A DNA stretch of 64,000 bases, taken from Marilutibacter chinensis. Its GTDB lineage: Bacteria > Pseudomonadota > Gammaproteobacteria > Xanthomonadales > Xanthomonadaceae. The DNA lies in NCBI RefSeq assembly GCF_021725675.1, contig NZ_JAKJPO010000001.1, positions 310,001 to 374,000 on the forward strand. The letters run 5' to 3'. Of this stretch, positions 34,655 to 42,419 are shown piece by piece. The position numbers and the translations under genes are program-made. Every line of letters starts with the position of its first letter. Position 1 is the first letter of the stretch. The notes beneath the pieces are model-generated. The model worked only from the letters and a program-made list of their open reading frames with translations. It did not search any database and had not been told where the DNA came from.

Positions 34655-35411
34655 GGTGTTTTCTCCTTTCGGGTTGAACAAGGTCGCGCCAGTGCGTCCT
34701 TGTTGTGAACCGGCCGGCGGGGGATGGGCGGGCCGCACCGCGCAGCGGTCGCAACAACGTGGAGAACCTGGAAGCGCAAAGAATTTGCTGCGCGAGGAAG
34801 CCGCGCAGCGGCGGGGAAATTGTTTGCGCTGGAAGGTTGCGGCCATGAAGCCCAAGGCGTAGCCGTGCCCTCGCCAGGATTCACGACAAGCCAAGGAAGC
34901 ACGGGCCGCCTGTCCCGAATGGAGACATGACCGACTCGGCATCCCCGCATGACGGCTGCACCGGCTTGCGCCCTGACGCGGGCAAGGCCGACACCCCAAC
35001 GACAGGCGAGAACGCCCCTTTCCGCGGCGCGCGGCAACCTGCTTGAGGCACGGCGTGGAAGCTCCATGGGGCGAGGCCGGGCGGCGTGTCGGTGAACCGT
35101 CCTTCGTGACGTATAGGCGGCGAACCACCAGCGTCGAGGACGGCACGCATTCGCACAACCTGCCGCAGCAAGCCGGGGCGTAGCCCCACAAGCCCCGGCA
35201 CTTGCGGCGGGCGCCATTGAAACCTTGCCCGCGTCGCGGGCGCCGATTGCCGTCCCGCGCGCAAGGCCGTTGCGCGCTCGCCCCGTCGCCGCCTGGTCGA
35301 AGGCGGCGGCGGGGCGTTTTGCTTTGGATGTTGAAACCGGGCACGGCCACCGCCGCGCCCGGATTTTTGACCACCGGCCCCAAGGCGGAACGGCTTGGGG
35401 CCGGCGCGGGG
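34655..35411. other. Long GC-rich gene-free stretch
   Basis: About 757 bases without a credible coding frame. Open frames are present on both strands but lack ribosome sites and family motifs. The stretch carries short Arg-codon-like GC blocks seen again at 38640-39234 and 40640-40860, a perfect inverted repeat GCCCGCG-T-CGCGGGC near 35228-35242, and a plus-strand terminator at 35279-35320. The terminator suggests that a plus-strand untranslated RNA ends here. Confidence 0.5.
35279..35320 (+). terminator. Rho-independent terminator on the plus strand
   Basis: A 15-base stem (35279-35293 with 35302-35316; all pairs match if one G-U is allowed) with an eight-base loop is followed by TTTT at 35317-35320. 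It terminates plus-strand transcription only. The nearest plus-strand gene is the XRE gene, which ends about 990 bases upstream. The terminator may therefore belong to an unlisted RNA. Confidence 0.7.
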
Positions 35412-35621
35412 TTATTCCTTCGTCTCGACAATCCACCACTCGGCACGCGGCAAGGAGCGGCCCGTAATGGGATGCAGGTCGGTCAGGTCGGCGCGGGCCG
35501 TCCAGCCGCGAGGCGGACGGTAGCCGCGCACGTCGCCGTCACCATGCCAACGACGGGCGCGTACCGTGCCGGGGGCATAGGTCGCCGCCATCCGTGGGTT
35601 GCTTGTGGTGTTGCGGTTCAT
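35412..35621 (-). CDS. Small conserved ICE protein, unknown function
   Basis: Protein of 69 residues starting [11 protein letters not shown] at 35621, with an AGGA site upstream; a longer frame reads into parB. The sequence contains [19 protein letters not shown] and ends [10 protein letters not shown]. It matches no named domain that I recognise. It lies just downstream of parB in the same orientation, with 61 bases between, so it is probably cotranscribed. Confidence 0.65.
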   Translation of the reverse strand: MNRNTTSNPRMAATYAPGTVRARRWHGDGDVRGYRPPRGWTARADLTDLHPITGRSLPRAEWWIVETKE

Positions 35622-35682
35622 GGGCGGAATCCTCGGAATGAAGCGCCCCAGCCAGAACCGGGGCGCTTGCCTGCGGCCACGG

Positions 35683-37725
35683 TCACGCGGCCAATGCTTC
35701 GGCCTGCGACTGCTCATCCGCCACGGCGGCGGCATCCTCCAGCGCTTCGGCTTTGATTGCCGGGTCCTGCTCGGCCTGTAGCGGGCTTTCGGCGTGGAAG
35801 ATGGCGGGCATCCAGCCGGTGCCATCGGCCAGCCGTTCGGCTTCGCTGGCAATGTCGCCCTTTTTCAACTTCGACAGGCGGGTGACGTGCTCGGGCGCGA
35901 ACTGTCCCACGGCCTCCAGAATCGCCGCTTTCGGCACGTGTCGGAAATAGCCCTCGGTCGTCGGCTTCCACCATGCGGCCATGTCCAGCCCCACAGCCTG
36001 CGCCAGTTCCGCGCCGGGCTGGCGTTGCGTGGCGCGCGGCGTCACCGCGTCCACCGTCGCCGCGACGCACACGGCCAGCAGCTGCACCAGTTCGTCCTGC
36101 GATTTCGCCAGCAGCGCAGCGAACAGTTCGGCGCCGTCCTGCGGCAACGCTTCGCCTGCGACCTGCTGCAACGTGCGCAGCGCCACGGCGGCAGGCGACT
36201 CCGGCCAATCCGGGGCCATGTCTTCCAGCCGGTCCTTCACGGTCAGGCGCACGCCGAGCGGCAAGCCGTCGCCGTAGGCGTCGGGCTGCAAGACGGTCTG
36301 CACCATGCCATGCACCAGCGCGGCCAGCGCCACCTGTGGATGCCGCGCGACTTCGATTTGCAGCGCGGCGGTGCGGTGAGCGCTCAACCGCTGGGCCAGC
36401 CGGTCGGACACGCTGGCGATCTTGGGCGCTTCGGGTTCGTCGCCTTCGTCGTCGTTCGCACTGTCTCCGGCGAAACCCTGCCGCAGGCGTTGCAGCGTGC
36501 GCAGCGCCTTGGCCTCCGCCTCGCGCAGCAGGCCGCGATGAATGACGGCGCCACCTTCGCGGTCGAGCGTGACGATGGCACCCGCCACGGCACGCACGTC
36601 CGGGGCGTAATCCTGCAAGGCGCCCTCCACGGCTTGCAGTTCACCGGCTACCTGCTCGCGCCGCTGTTCCAGCGTTTCCGCCCTACCCTCGTCCTCGGCG
36701 TCGTAGGCATCTTCCAGTTCGGCGTCGATTTTTTCGAGGCGGGTTTGCAGCGAAGCGATGCGGCGGGCTTCGCGGGAGGTCGGTTCGCGGCGCTGGCGCG
36801 GCGCGTTCTGAAACGCTTGCCGGTCGGCATGGCTGATGTGCGGCGTGGCATCCACCCACGCCCAACCCTCGGCGCGCACGTCCTCGGCCAGCGCGTCCAG
36901 CTTGTCGCGCACCAGCGTTTCCAGCAGCGCGGCGTCGGTCAGGTAGGTTCCGGCATCGCCTTCGGCGAACAGGTCGCGGCGGATGCCGCCGCCTGCCACC
37001 GTGTAGGCGTCCAGCCCGACGAAACGTACCAGCGGATGCGTGGCGTTTATTTCGCGTTCGGTCAGGCGTTCGCGCAGCACGGACGGGCCGCGCTGCCACG
37101 TCGGCGCACCGTAAAATGCGACTTCCTGCGCGGCGTGGTCATCGGTGACGGCCAAGGCCATCAACTGTTCCAGCGTCACGGCCTCGGCGCGATAGTCGGC
37201 CAGCAGGCGCGGCGACACGTTGGCGAGTTTGAGGCGGCGCTGCACCACCAGCGGGGACACGCCGAAATCGGCGGCAATGTCTTCCACTGGGCGGCTTTCC
37301 TTGACCAGCGCGGCGAAGGCGACGAACTGGTCGGCGGGGTGCATGTTCTCGCGCTGCACGTTCTCGGCAAGGCTGACTGTTCGCGCCGAAGCGTCGGCCA
37401 CGAGCAGACACGGCACTTCGTAATCGGCGGGGATGCGCTTCTTCTTCGCCAGCAGCTTCAACGCGGTCAGGCGGCGGTCACCCGCAACGACTTCGTACTG
37501 TTCGCCATCGGCGGCGGCAATCACGATGAGGTTTTGCAGCAGGCCGACGCGGGAAATGCTCGCGGCCAGTTCTGGGATGGATAGGCGCGGGGTCGTGCGC
37601 ACGTTGCGCTTGGAGCGGCGCGCCAGCAGCCGCGAGAGCGGAACCAGAATCAGGTTCTTGGTCGGGTCGGCCACTTCAAGCGCGGTGGCGACGACGCGGG
37701 TTTCGTTTTTGGTAACGGCGTTCAT
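35683..37725 (-). CDS. parB: Large ParB/RepB/Spo0J-family protein
   Basis: DNA-binding partition-type protein of 680 residues, much longer than chromosomal ParB (about 300). The N-terminal ParB nuclease-like domain (VPLSRLLARRSKRNVRTTP, YEVVAGDRRLTALKLLA, SLAENVQRENMHPADQF) is followed by the helix-turn-helix (DIAADFGVSPLVVQRRLKLA). A long helical C-terminal region with coiled coil (about residues 300-400) is specific to ICE ParB proteins. The start is the ATG at 37725. It may act with ParA in stability or regulate the element. Confidence 0.9.
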   Translation of the reverse strand: MNAVTKNETRVVATALEVADPTKNLILVPLSRLLARRSKRNVRTTPRLSIPELAASISRVGLLQNLIVIAAADGEQYEVVAGDRRLTALKLLAKKKRIPADYEVPCLLVADASARTVSLAENVQRENMHPADQFVAFAALVKESRPVEDIAADFGVSPLVVQRRLKLANVSPRLLADYRAEAVTLEQLMALAVTDDHAAQEVAFYGAPTWQRGPSVLRERLTEREINATHPLVRFVGLDAYTVAGGGIRRDLFAEGDAGTYLTDAALLETLVRDKLDALAEDVRAEGWAWVDATPHISHADRQAFQNAPRQRREPTSREARRIASLQTRLEKIDAELEDAYDAEDEGRAETLEQRREQVAGELQAVEGALQDYAPDVRAVAGAIVTLDREGGAVIHRGLLREAEAKALRTLQRLRQGFAGDSANDDEGDEPEAPKIASVSDRLAQRLSAHRTAALQIEVARHPQVALAALVHGMVQTVLQPDAYGDGLPLGVRLTVKDRLEDMAPDWPESPAAVALRTLQQVAGEALPQDGAELFAALLAKSQDELVQLLAVCVAATVDAVTPRATQRQPGAELAQAVGLDMAAWWKPTTEGYFRHVPKAAILEAVGQFAPEHVTRLSKLKKGDIASEAERLADGTGWMPAIFHAESPLQAEQDPAIKAEALEDAAAVADEQSQAEALAA

Positions 37726-37805
37726 GGTGGTATCTCCATTCGATAGCGAAACAACAGCGGGAGGAATGGAGGGGCCGGGATGATGAAAGCCCCTCCGCGT
37801 GGGGT

Positions 37806-38630
37806 TCAGGCTTTCAACTGGCGCAGGCCGTCGGCCAGCAGCCAAAGGGCGCGATTCAGGCGGATGCCGTTGTCGATGCCCTGTACGGGGCGGGTGGTCT
37901 GGCGGCGACCGTTGGCCGCGCGGGCGGACAGGCCACCTTTGATGAGGTTTTCCTGCGTGCGGTTGAACACGCTCCACAGGTCGCGGCGGCTGTCGTCGTG
38001 ACGGCGCGGCATCAGGATTTGCGATTCCGTGATGGGTGCGGGCTTGTCCTCGTCGTACTTCAACGCCAGCGCAGCGCGGGCGAAGACTTCGGCTTCGCCG
38101 TTGTCCAGCGTGATGGCCTGCATGGCATCGCGGGATGCCTGCGCCCGGTCGAAGCCGTGCAAGACTTCGTAAGCGCCTTCGATGACCTGCGCGGCCACGT
38201 CGCCCTTGTGGGGCACGCGCACGTCCGCCACGGTGTCGCCGCAGACCAGTCCGTTCTGGCACACGAAACGGAACATGCCGGCTAGCATCTGGTAGCTGCT
38301 CGTCCCGTCATGGGAGTTCAGCAGGATGATTTCGTTGGCTTCGCGGCCATTGATCTGGCTGGCATGGCGCAGCCGGATCATGTGCTTGGTGTAGTCGCGG
38401 CGGTCGTCCTGCCGCACGCGGGTCTGGCACACCATGAAGGGCTCGAAGCCTTCGCCGCGCAGCTCCTGCAGCACGGTGGCGGTGGGGATGTAGCTGTAGC
38501 GCTCCGAGCGGCTTTCGTGCGGGGCATCCGCGAAGATGGACGGGGCCACGGCGCGGATTTGGTCATCCGACAAGGGACGTTCCGAGCGCAGCACCGGGGA
38601 ACGGGAAGCGAAACGGGTTGCGAGTTGCAT
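37806..38630 (-). CDS. DUF932 (phage/plasmid-like LGT-type) protein
   Basis: Protein of 274 residues of the DUF932 family, seen in PHGDVAAQVIEGAY-like regions here reading VPHKGDVAAQVIEGAYEVLHGF, and in MIRLRHASQINGREANEIILL. AGGAGA lies before the ATG at 38630. Its function is unknown, but it is found next to parB and radC in many conjugative elements. It is 80 bases upstream of parB in the same direction. Confidence 0.87.
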   Translation of the reverse strand: MQLATRFASRSPVLRSERPLSDDQIRAVAPSIFADAPHESRSERYSYIPTATVLQELRGEGFEPFMVCQTRVRQDDRRDYTKHMIRLRHASQINGREANEIILLNSHDGTSSYQMLAGMFRFVCQNGLVCGDTVADVRVPHKGDVAAQVIEGAYEVLHGFDRAQASRDAMQAITLDNGEAEVFARAALALKYDEDKPAPITESQILMPRRHDDSRRDLWSVFNRTQENLIKGGLSARAANGRRQTTRPVQGIDNGIRLNRALWLLADGLRQLKA

Positions 38631-39234
38631 GGTCTTTCTCCTGACAAAGGGTTTGCCGTTGAAACCGCACACCGGATTCCTAGATTCGGAGCCCGCCTTT
38701 CGGCTTTCCGGTGGGGTTAGCGCGGAGACCTGGGCCGGCCTCGTTGCCACCGTCTTTCCTGAGTTCATCGCCCGCGACGGTCAGGAGCGCGCGGACGGAA
38801 GCCGTCAAGGAGGAAAGCGCCGGGGGTGGTGCGGCCCGCAGCGCAGCGAGGACACGGCCCGGCGCGCCTTGATGGCGCACGGCCGCGGGCTACAGTCGCG
38901 GACAAGGTGATGAAGTCAGGGGAGACGGCTGGACAGGCAACGGCCGTTGCGTTGGCGCAGACCCCACGCAAGCGAAGCGCGCAGGCCCGAAGCTGGAAGC
39001 CGGGCCGAAGGCGTCAGCCGAGCGGAGCGAGGGAATGATGGAAGCCCGAAGGGGGCGAGACTCGCGCAGCGAGGCTCGATGCGCAGCACGACAGCGCGAC
39101 CGGCCGTTTCCTGGCCGGGGACGCCCAGATCGCAGGAGGTACCTGAAAGCCAGCCGATCGACAAAGACTCGGGTACCGACAAGCCCGCCTTGGTTAAATA
39201 CGCTGCAAAGCGTCTTCAACATCAGGGACGGAAC
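38631..39234. other. Gene-free region upstream of DUF932
   Basis: About 600 bases between the divergent DUF932 gene and the plus-strand gene at 39235. No credible coding frame. It holds a perfect palindrome, GCAACGG/CCGTTGC (38937-38950), and one copy of an imperfect repeat at 38968-39017 that recurs at 40816-40856. Promoters for both flanking genes should lie here, but I see no clear consensus boxes. Confidence 0.5.
38968..39017 (+). repeat. Imperfect repeat, copy 1
   Basis: Two blocks, 38968-38989 (22 bases) and 39002-39017 (16 bases), match 40816-40837 and 40841-40856 with one mismatch each. The spacer differs in length (12 versus 3 bases). The copies are in the same orientation and flank the unknown gene at 39235 and the RadC-like gene. 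They could mark the edges of an exchangeable segment or be a shared control element. Confidence 0.6.
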
Positions 39235-40044
39235 ATGAGTTCACCCCAGACCACGAACCCGCAGCAAGCCTGCGAAGCCATCCTCATCGAAGGAAAGCGC
39301 TACAACATCGAGCACGGCATCCTGCCCAGCGAGAATGCCGTCGCCGACCGTCTTCTGGCCCGCGGCGTCGAGCTGAGGGAGGCCTACGGCGAGCTGTACG
39401 AGAAGCTGCACCCGCGTCCGCCGGCACTCAAGGTCTTCCTGGACCTTCTGCTGAGTACGGCCGCGTTCTGGAGCCCGGAGAAGATCGCCCAGGCGCGCGT
39501 CGCGCGGGACGAACTGGCCGGCGTCAATCGGCAGATCGCACGGAAGGCCGAGGAACTGGCGGAGCTGCTGGAGCGCCGCACCGAGCTGAACAACACCTCC
39601 GGCTTCAGCAGCGAAACGCACTACCACGTCTGCGACGTGATCGAAGCGGCGTCCGAGCACAACTACTTGTTCAACTCCTGGGTCAAGGATCGCCTGGATG
39701 CCCTTCGCGGCCAGTTCGACCTGAAATACTGGCCATCGTTGGACCAGTTCCTTCGGAAGTTGGCCGCCGACGCGGAGAACGCCGGCATGGAAGCGACAGA
39801 TCCTCTGACTGCGGCGGCCACCGTGGCGTCGCGCCCGTCACGGGCCGACTTCTTCAAGGCGCTATTCGCCGCCATCGAGGAAAACAGCGCACATAACTAC
39901 GGGCTGCTACCCAGGGGCTTCAAGCTTACCGACGGCACCTTGGCCTCGTTGGCGAACTGCGCATTGGACCTTGGGCCGGACGAACTGGCAGACAGTACCT
40001 ATGTGAAGCGGCTTCGCCAGCGCGAACGCAACGGCGGGAAGTGA
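39235..40044 (+). CDS. Unknown helical/coiled-coil protein
   Basis: Protein of 269 residues, not recognised. The N-terminus (CEAILIEGKRYNIEHGILPSENAVADRLL) has a helix-turn-helix look, faintly like KfrA-type plasmid proteins. A central coiled coil (about residues 85-120) contains repeated ELAELLERRTELN. A cysteine and several His/Asn residues follow, without a catalytic pattern. The GGGACGG region precedes the ATG. It is an isolated plus-strand gene between DUF932 and radC. Confidence 0.6.
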   Translation: MSSPQTTNPQQACEAILIEGKRYNIEHGILPSENAVADRLLARGVELREAYGELYEKLHPRPPALKVFLDLLLSTAAFWSPEKIAQARVARDELAGVNRQIARKAEELAELLERRTELNNTSGFSSETHYHVCDVIEAASEHNYLFNSWVKDRLDALRGQFDLKYWPSLDQFLRKLAADAENAGMEATDPLTAAATVASRPSRADFFKALFAAIEENSAHNYGLLPRGFKLTDGTLASLANCALDLGPDELADSTYVKRLRQRERNGGK

Positions 40045-40115
40045 CCGCGTGCCAGCCGCCGGCAAAGTGCAATCTCCCCCGGCGGCGCAGCAAAAAGGGG
40101 CCAAAGCCCCCTTCG

Positions 40116-40622
40116 TTACAGCCAGCCGAGTTCGGCGAATGCCGTCGTCCGGTCGCCTGCAACGATGATGTGATCCAGCGTGCGCACCTCGATCAGCGCC
40201 AACGCTTGCTTGAGCCGCTGGGTCAAGGCTCGATCGGCAGCGCTCGGCTCGGGATTCCCGCTCGGATGGTTGTGCGCGAAGATCACCGCCGCCGCGTTGT
40301 GCTGCAGTGCCTCCTTGACCACTTCGCGCGGATGAACCTCGGCGCCGTCGATCGTTCCACGGAACATCTCGACGTACTCGATCAGCCGATGGCGCGTATC
40401 GAGAAACAGGACCGCGAAGACCTCGTGCTCGAAGCCCGCGAGCTTGGTGCACAGGTACTCCTTGACCGTCGCCGGCGAACTGAACTCGGTACCGCGCTGC
40501 ATCTTCTGGTCGATGACCCGACGCGCGGCGTCCAGGATCTGGTCGGCCGACGCCGGAAGATAGCGGCCACGGCCGTCACGCACCAGCAGTGAGGCATAGG
40601 AAGAGAGGGAAAGCTGCGACAT
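40116..40622 (-). CDS. radC: RadC-like JAB-domain protein
   Basis: Protein of 168 residues with the JAB/MPN metal motif HNHPSGNPEPSAAD (residues about 122-135) and an upstream Glu, so it could be a metal-dependent peptidase or nuclease-like protein. It lacks the N-terminal helix-hairpin-helix of chromosomal RadC, as is usual for mobile-element copies, which are often called anti-restriction or repair proteins without proof. It converges with the gene at 39235. The symbol is by family only. Confidence 0.88.
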   Translation of the reverse strand: MSQLSLSSYASLLVRDGRGRYLPASADQILDAARRVIDQKMQRGTEFSSPATVKEYLCTKLAGFEHEVFAVLFLDTRHRLIEYVEMFRGTIDGAEVHPREVVKEALQHNAAAVIFAHNHPSGNPEPSAADRALTQRLKQALALIEVRTLDHIIVAGDRTTAFAELGWL

Positions 40623-40815
40623 GATCGTGCTCCGGTTGCTCGGGCGGAATTGCCCGGAACCGGCGCCAGCACGGCGCAGCGCAAGCAGTCAGGGGGCGAA
40701 GCCGGCCGCCAGGACGCCAGCGCGCAACGCGCGCGCCGCCCTTGACGGCGAGAACGCCGTGGTACGGTGAAGGGAAACAGCAAGACCGCCCCACTCTCTC
40801 GCACCCCGGTCCTTG

Positions 40816-40856
40816 GCAAGCGGAGCGCGCAGGCCCGCCAGGGCCGGAGGCGTCAG
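40816..40856 (+). repeat. Imperfect repeat, copy 2
   Basis: Second copy of the two-block repeat at 38968-39017. It sits between the RadC-like gene and the defence cargo, about 150 bases before the antitoxin start. The flanking sequence on both sides is not similar beyond the repeat, apart from general GC richness. Confidence 0.6.
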
Positions 40857-40951
40857 GGATCAAAGCCGGATGGCAGTGACTCAGCACAAAGCGTGGGGTA
40901 CAGCCCTCGAACCCGAGGCGGGATACCAGCGAGACTGCTACAAAAAAGCAA

Positions 40952-40989
40952 ATGACATCGAAGCCCAAATGGAGCACAATGTAGCTACA
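40952..40989 (+). promoter_or_regulatory. Promoter with overlapping palindrome before the antitoxin
   Basis: ATGACA (40952-40957) and CACAAT (40975-40980) are spaced by 17 bases and resemble -35 and -10 boxes. A perfect ten-base palindrome TGTAGCTACA (40980-40989) lies immediately after the -10 box, 18 bases before the antitoxin ATG. RelB/DinJ antitoxins bind such short palindromes to repress their own operon, so autoregulation of this locus is likely. Confidence 0.6.
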
Positions 40990-41007
40990 AAAAACTTGAG
41001 GCACGTA

Positions 41008-41205
41008 ATGGCAAGCAGCAGTGATGTCGTTCGCGCCCGGATTGACGGGCATATCAAAGAGGAAGCCACGAACGTGTTGGCAGGAATGGGCTTGTCCGTG
41101 TCGGACGCCATTCGGATGCTGCTCACGCGCATTGCGGCCGATAAGGCACTTCCTTTCGACATCAATCGTGTGCAGGCCCAGTCCGATACCAAGAAGAAGC
41201 CATGA
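41008..41205 (+). CDS. RelB/DinJ-family antitoxin without adjacent toxin
   Basis: Ribbon-helix-helix antitoxin of 65 residues. The DinJ pattern is visible in VRARIDGHIKEEATNVLAGMGLSV and SDAIRMLLTRIAADKALPF. A GAGG site precedes the ATG at 41008. No RelE/YafQ toxin frame follows. The next gene, 48 bases on, is the first gene of an ABC-3C system. The antitoxin may be an orphan, or it may regulate or restrain that system. Longer upstream frames have no ribosome site. Confidence 0.85.
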   Translation: MASSSDVVRARIDGHIKEEATNVLAGMGLSVSDAIRMLLTRIAADKALPFDINRVQAQSDTKKKP

Positions 41206-41253
41206 GCTTCTGCCTGAATAACTCCAAGAACATTAAGCTCAGGGCCTGACCGC

Positions 41254-42174
41254 ATGGATCGCATACAGCAGCTCAACTACGAAAAGGACTTTCGCATCGC
41301 CTTCTTGGAATCCAAGGGGGACGGGTTTCAACGCCTGTTCGAGAAGCTGATGTCGAAGGCACATCCCAACGACTTCATGGCTTGCCGACCCTGGGGCAAT
41401 GTTGGAGACCGGAAGAACGATGGGTATCTGCCTTCTGCGCGAATCCTTTTCCAGAGCTACGCGCCGAATGAAATGAGCGCCGCCGAGGCCACCAAGAAGA
41501 TCAACGAGGACTTCGAGGGGGCCAAAGAACACTGGGAAAAATATTTCGATGAGTGGACCTTCGTCCACAACGCACCTGATGGGCGTCTGGGCCCCCACAT
41601 CATCGAAGCCCTGGCCAAACTCAGGCAAGACAATCCGAAGATCAGAATCGGACATTGTGGATACGAGGAAATGCTGGCGAAGTTCCGTCAGTTGAGCCTT
41701 CAGGATCTTGAATCCTGGTTTGGTCCCTCGCTGACGATGGAAGCGAACGTCAATCTGGGTTTCAGCGACCTGGCCGCTGTGCTCACCCATATCAGCATCA
41801 CGCCCGCACCCACGACGAGCGAGGTGAAGGACGTGTCGCGCGGAAAGATCGAGGCCAACCTCCTGTCTCAGGCTGTTGCCGACTTCCTGAAGATCGGCAT
41901 GCAGAAGTCGCCGCTCGTTGCACAGTTCTTCAATAGCTGGAAGAACCCTACCTACGGCGAGCAGATCGCACAGGCGTTCAAGAGCGAATACGTGGGACTG
42001 CGAGATGGTATTCCTCAGCTCCATCCTGATGAGATATTCGGACGCCTCGAAGTATGGGCCGGAGGCACGGCGAACACCACGCCCGCGCACAAGGCAGCCG
42101 TGTTGGCCGTGATGGCCTATCTGTTCGACAAGTGCGAGATCTTTGAAGACGCTCAAGCGGTGGTGACGGCATGA
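41254..42174 (+). CDS. ABC-3C system effector: REase-like domain plus C-terminal domain
   Basis: Protein of 306 residues. The N-terminal part (about 25-110) resembles a restriction-endonuclease fold: FQRLFEKLMSKAHPNDF, then GNVGDRKNDGYLPSARILFQSYAPNE. Here the Asp of NDG fits, but the usual (D/E/Q)xK reads QSY, so catalysis is uncertain. The C-terminal region (about 185-300, ending AAVLAVMAYLFDKCEIFED) matches the ABC-three-component CTD as I know it. It overlaps the next gene by four bases. It is thought to be the effector gated by the ATPase. Confidence 0.75.
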   Translation: MDRIQQLNYEKDFRIAFLESKGDGFQRLFEKLMSKAHPNDFMACRPWGNVGDRKNDGYLPSARILFQSYAPNEMSAAEATKKINEDFEGAKEHWEKYFDEWTFVHNAPDGRLGPHIIEALAKLRQDNPKIRIGHCGYEEMLAKFRQLSLQDLESWFGPSLTMEANVNLGFSDLAAVLTHISITPAPTTSEVKDVSRGKIEANLLSQAVADFLKIGMQKSPLVAQFFNSWKNPTYGEQIAQAFKSEYVGLRDGIPQLHPDEIFGRLEVWAGGTANTTPAHKAAVLAVMAYLFDKCEIFEDAQAVVTA

Positions 42175-42419
42175 TCCTGCCATCCAAGCATCTGCCGCAG
42201 GATCGAGCGCTACTGACCGTCGGTGCGCATGTTTTGACGTTCCTCGCGCACCCCAAGACTGTCTCGGCACTTTGGGAAGAACTGAACAGGCATGACGCCG
42301 GCCTGGCGGCGACGCCCCGGCGCATTACCTATGACTGGTTCCTGCTCGCCCTCGACCTCCTGTACGCCCTTGGAACCATAGAACTCGAAAGCGGCCTTGT
42401 TGCACGGAGGGCAGCGTGA
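42171..42419 (+). CDS. ABC-3C middle component (MC6-like)
   Basis: Small protein of 82 residues. MILPSKHLPQDRALLTVGAHVL and the core TYDWFLLALDLLYALGTIEL match the middle component 6 of ABC-three-component systems, a small winged-helix-like linker between effector and ATPase. It overlaps the genes on both sides by four bases, so the three are translated as a unit. No catalytic residues are seen. Confidence 0.78.
   Translation: MILPSKHLPQDRALLTVGAHVLTFLAHPKTVSALWEELNRHDAGLAATPRRITYDWFLLALDLLYALGTIELESGLVARRAA

Noticed and set aside
35794..37584. 596-codon plus-strand open frame
   Set aside because: Antisense to parB, with His/Gln/Arg-rich shadow composition and no ribosome site.
40116..40622. 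RadC as a DNA-repair gene
   Set aside because: The JAB motif is real, but a repair role for RadC is not established and the mobile-element form lacks the N-terminal part.
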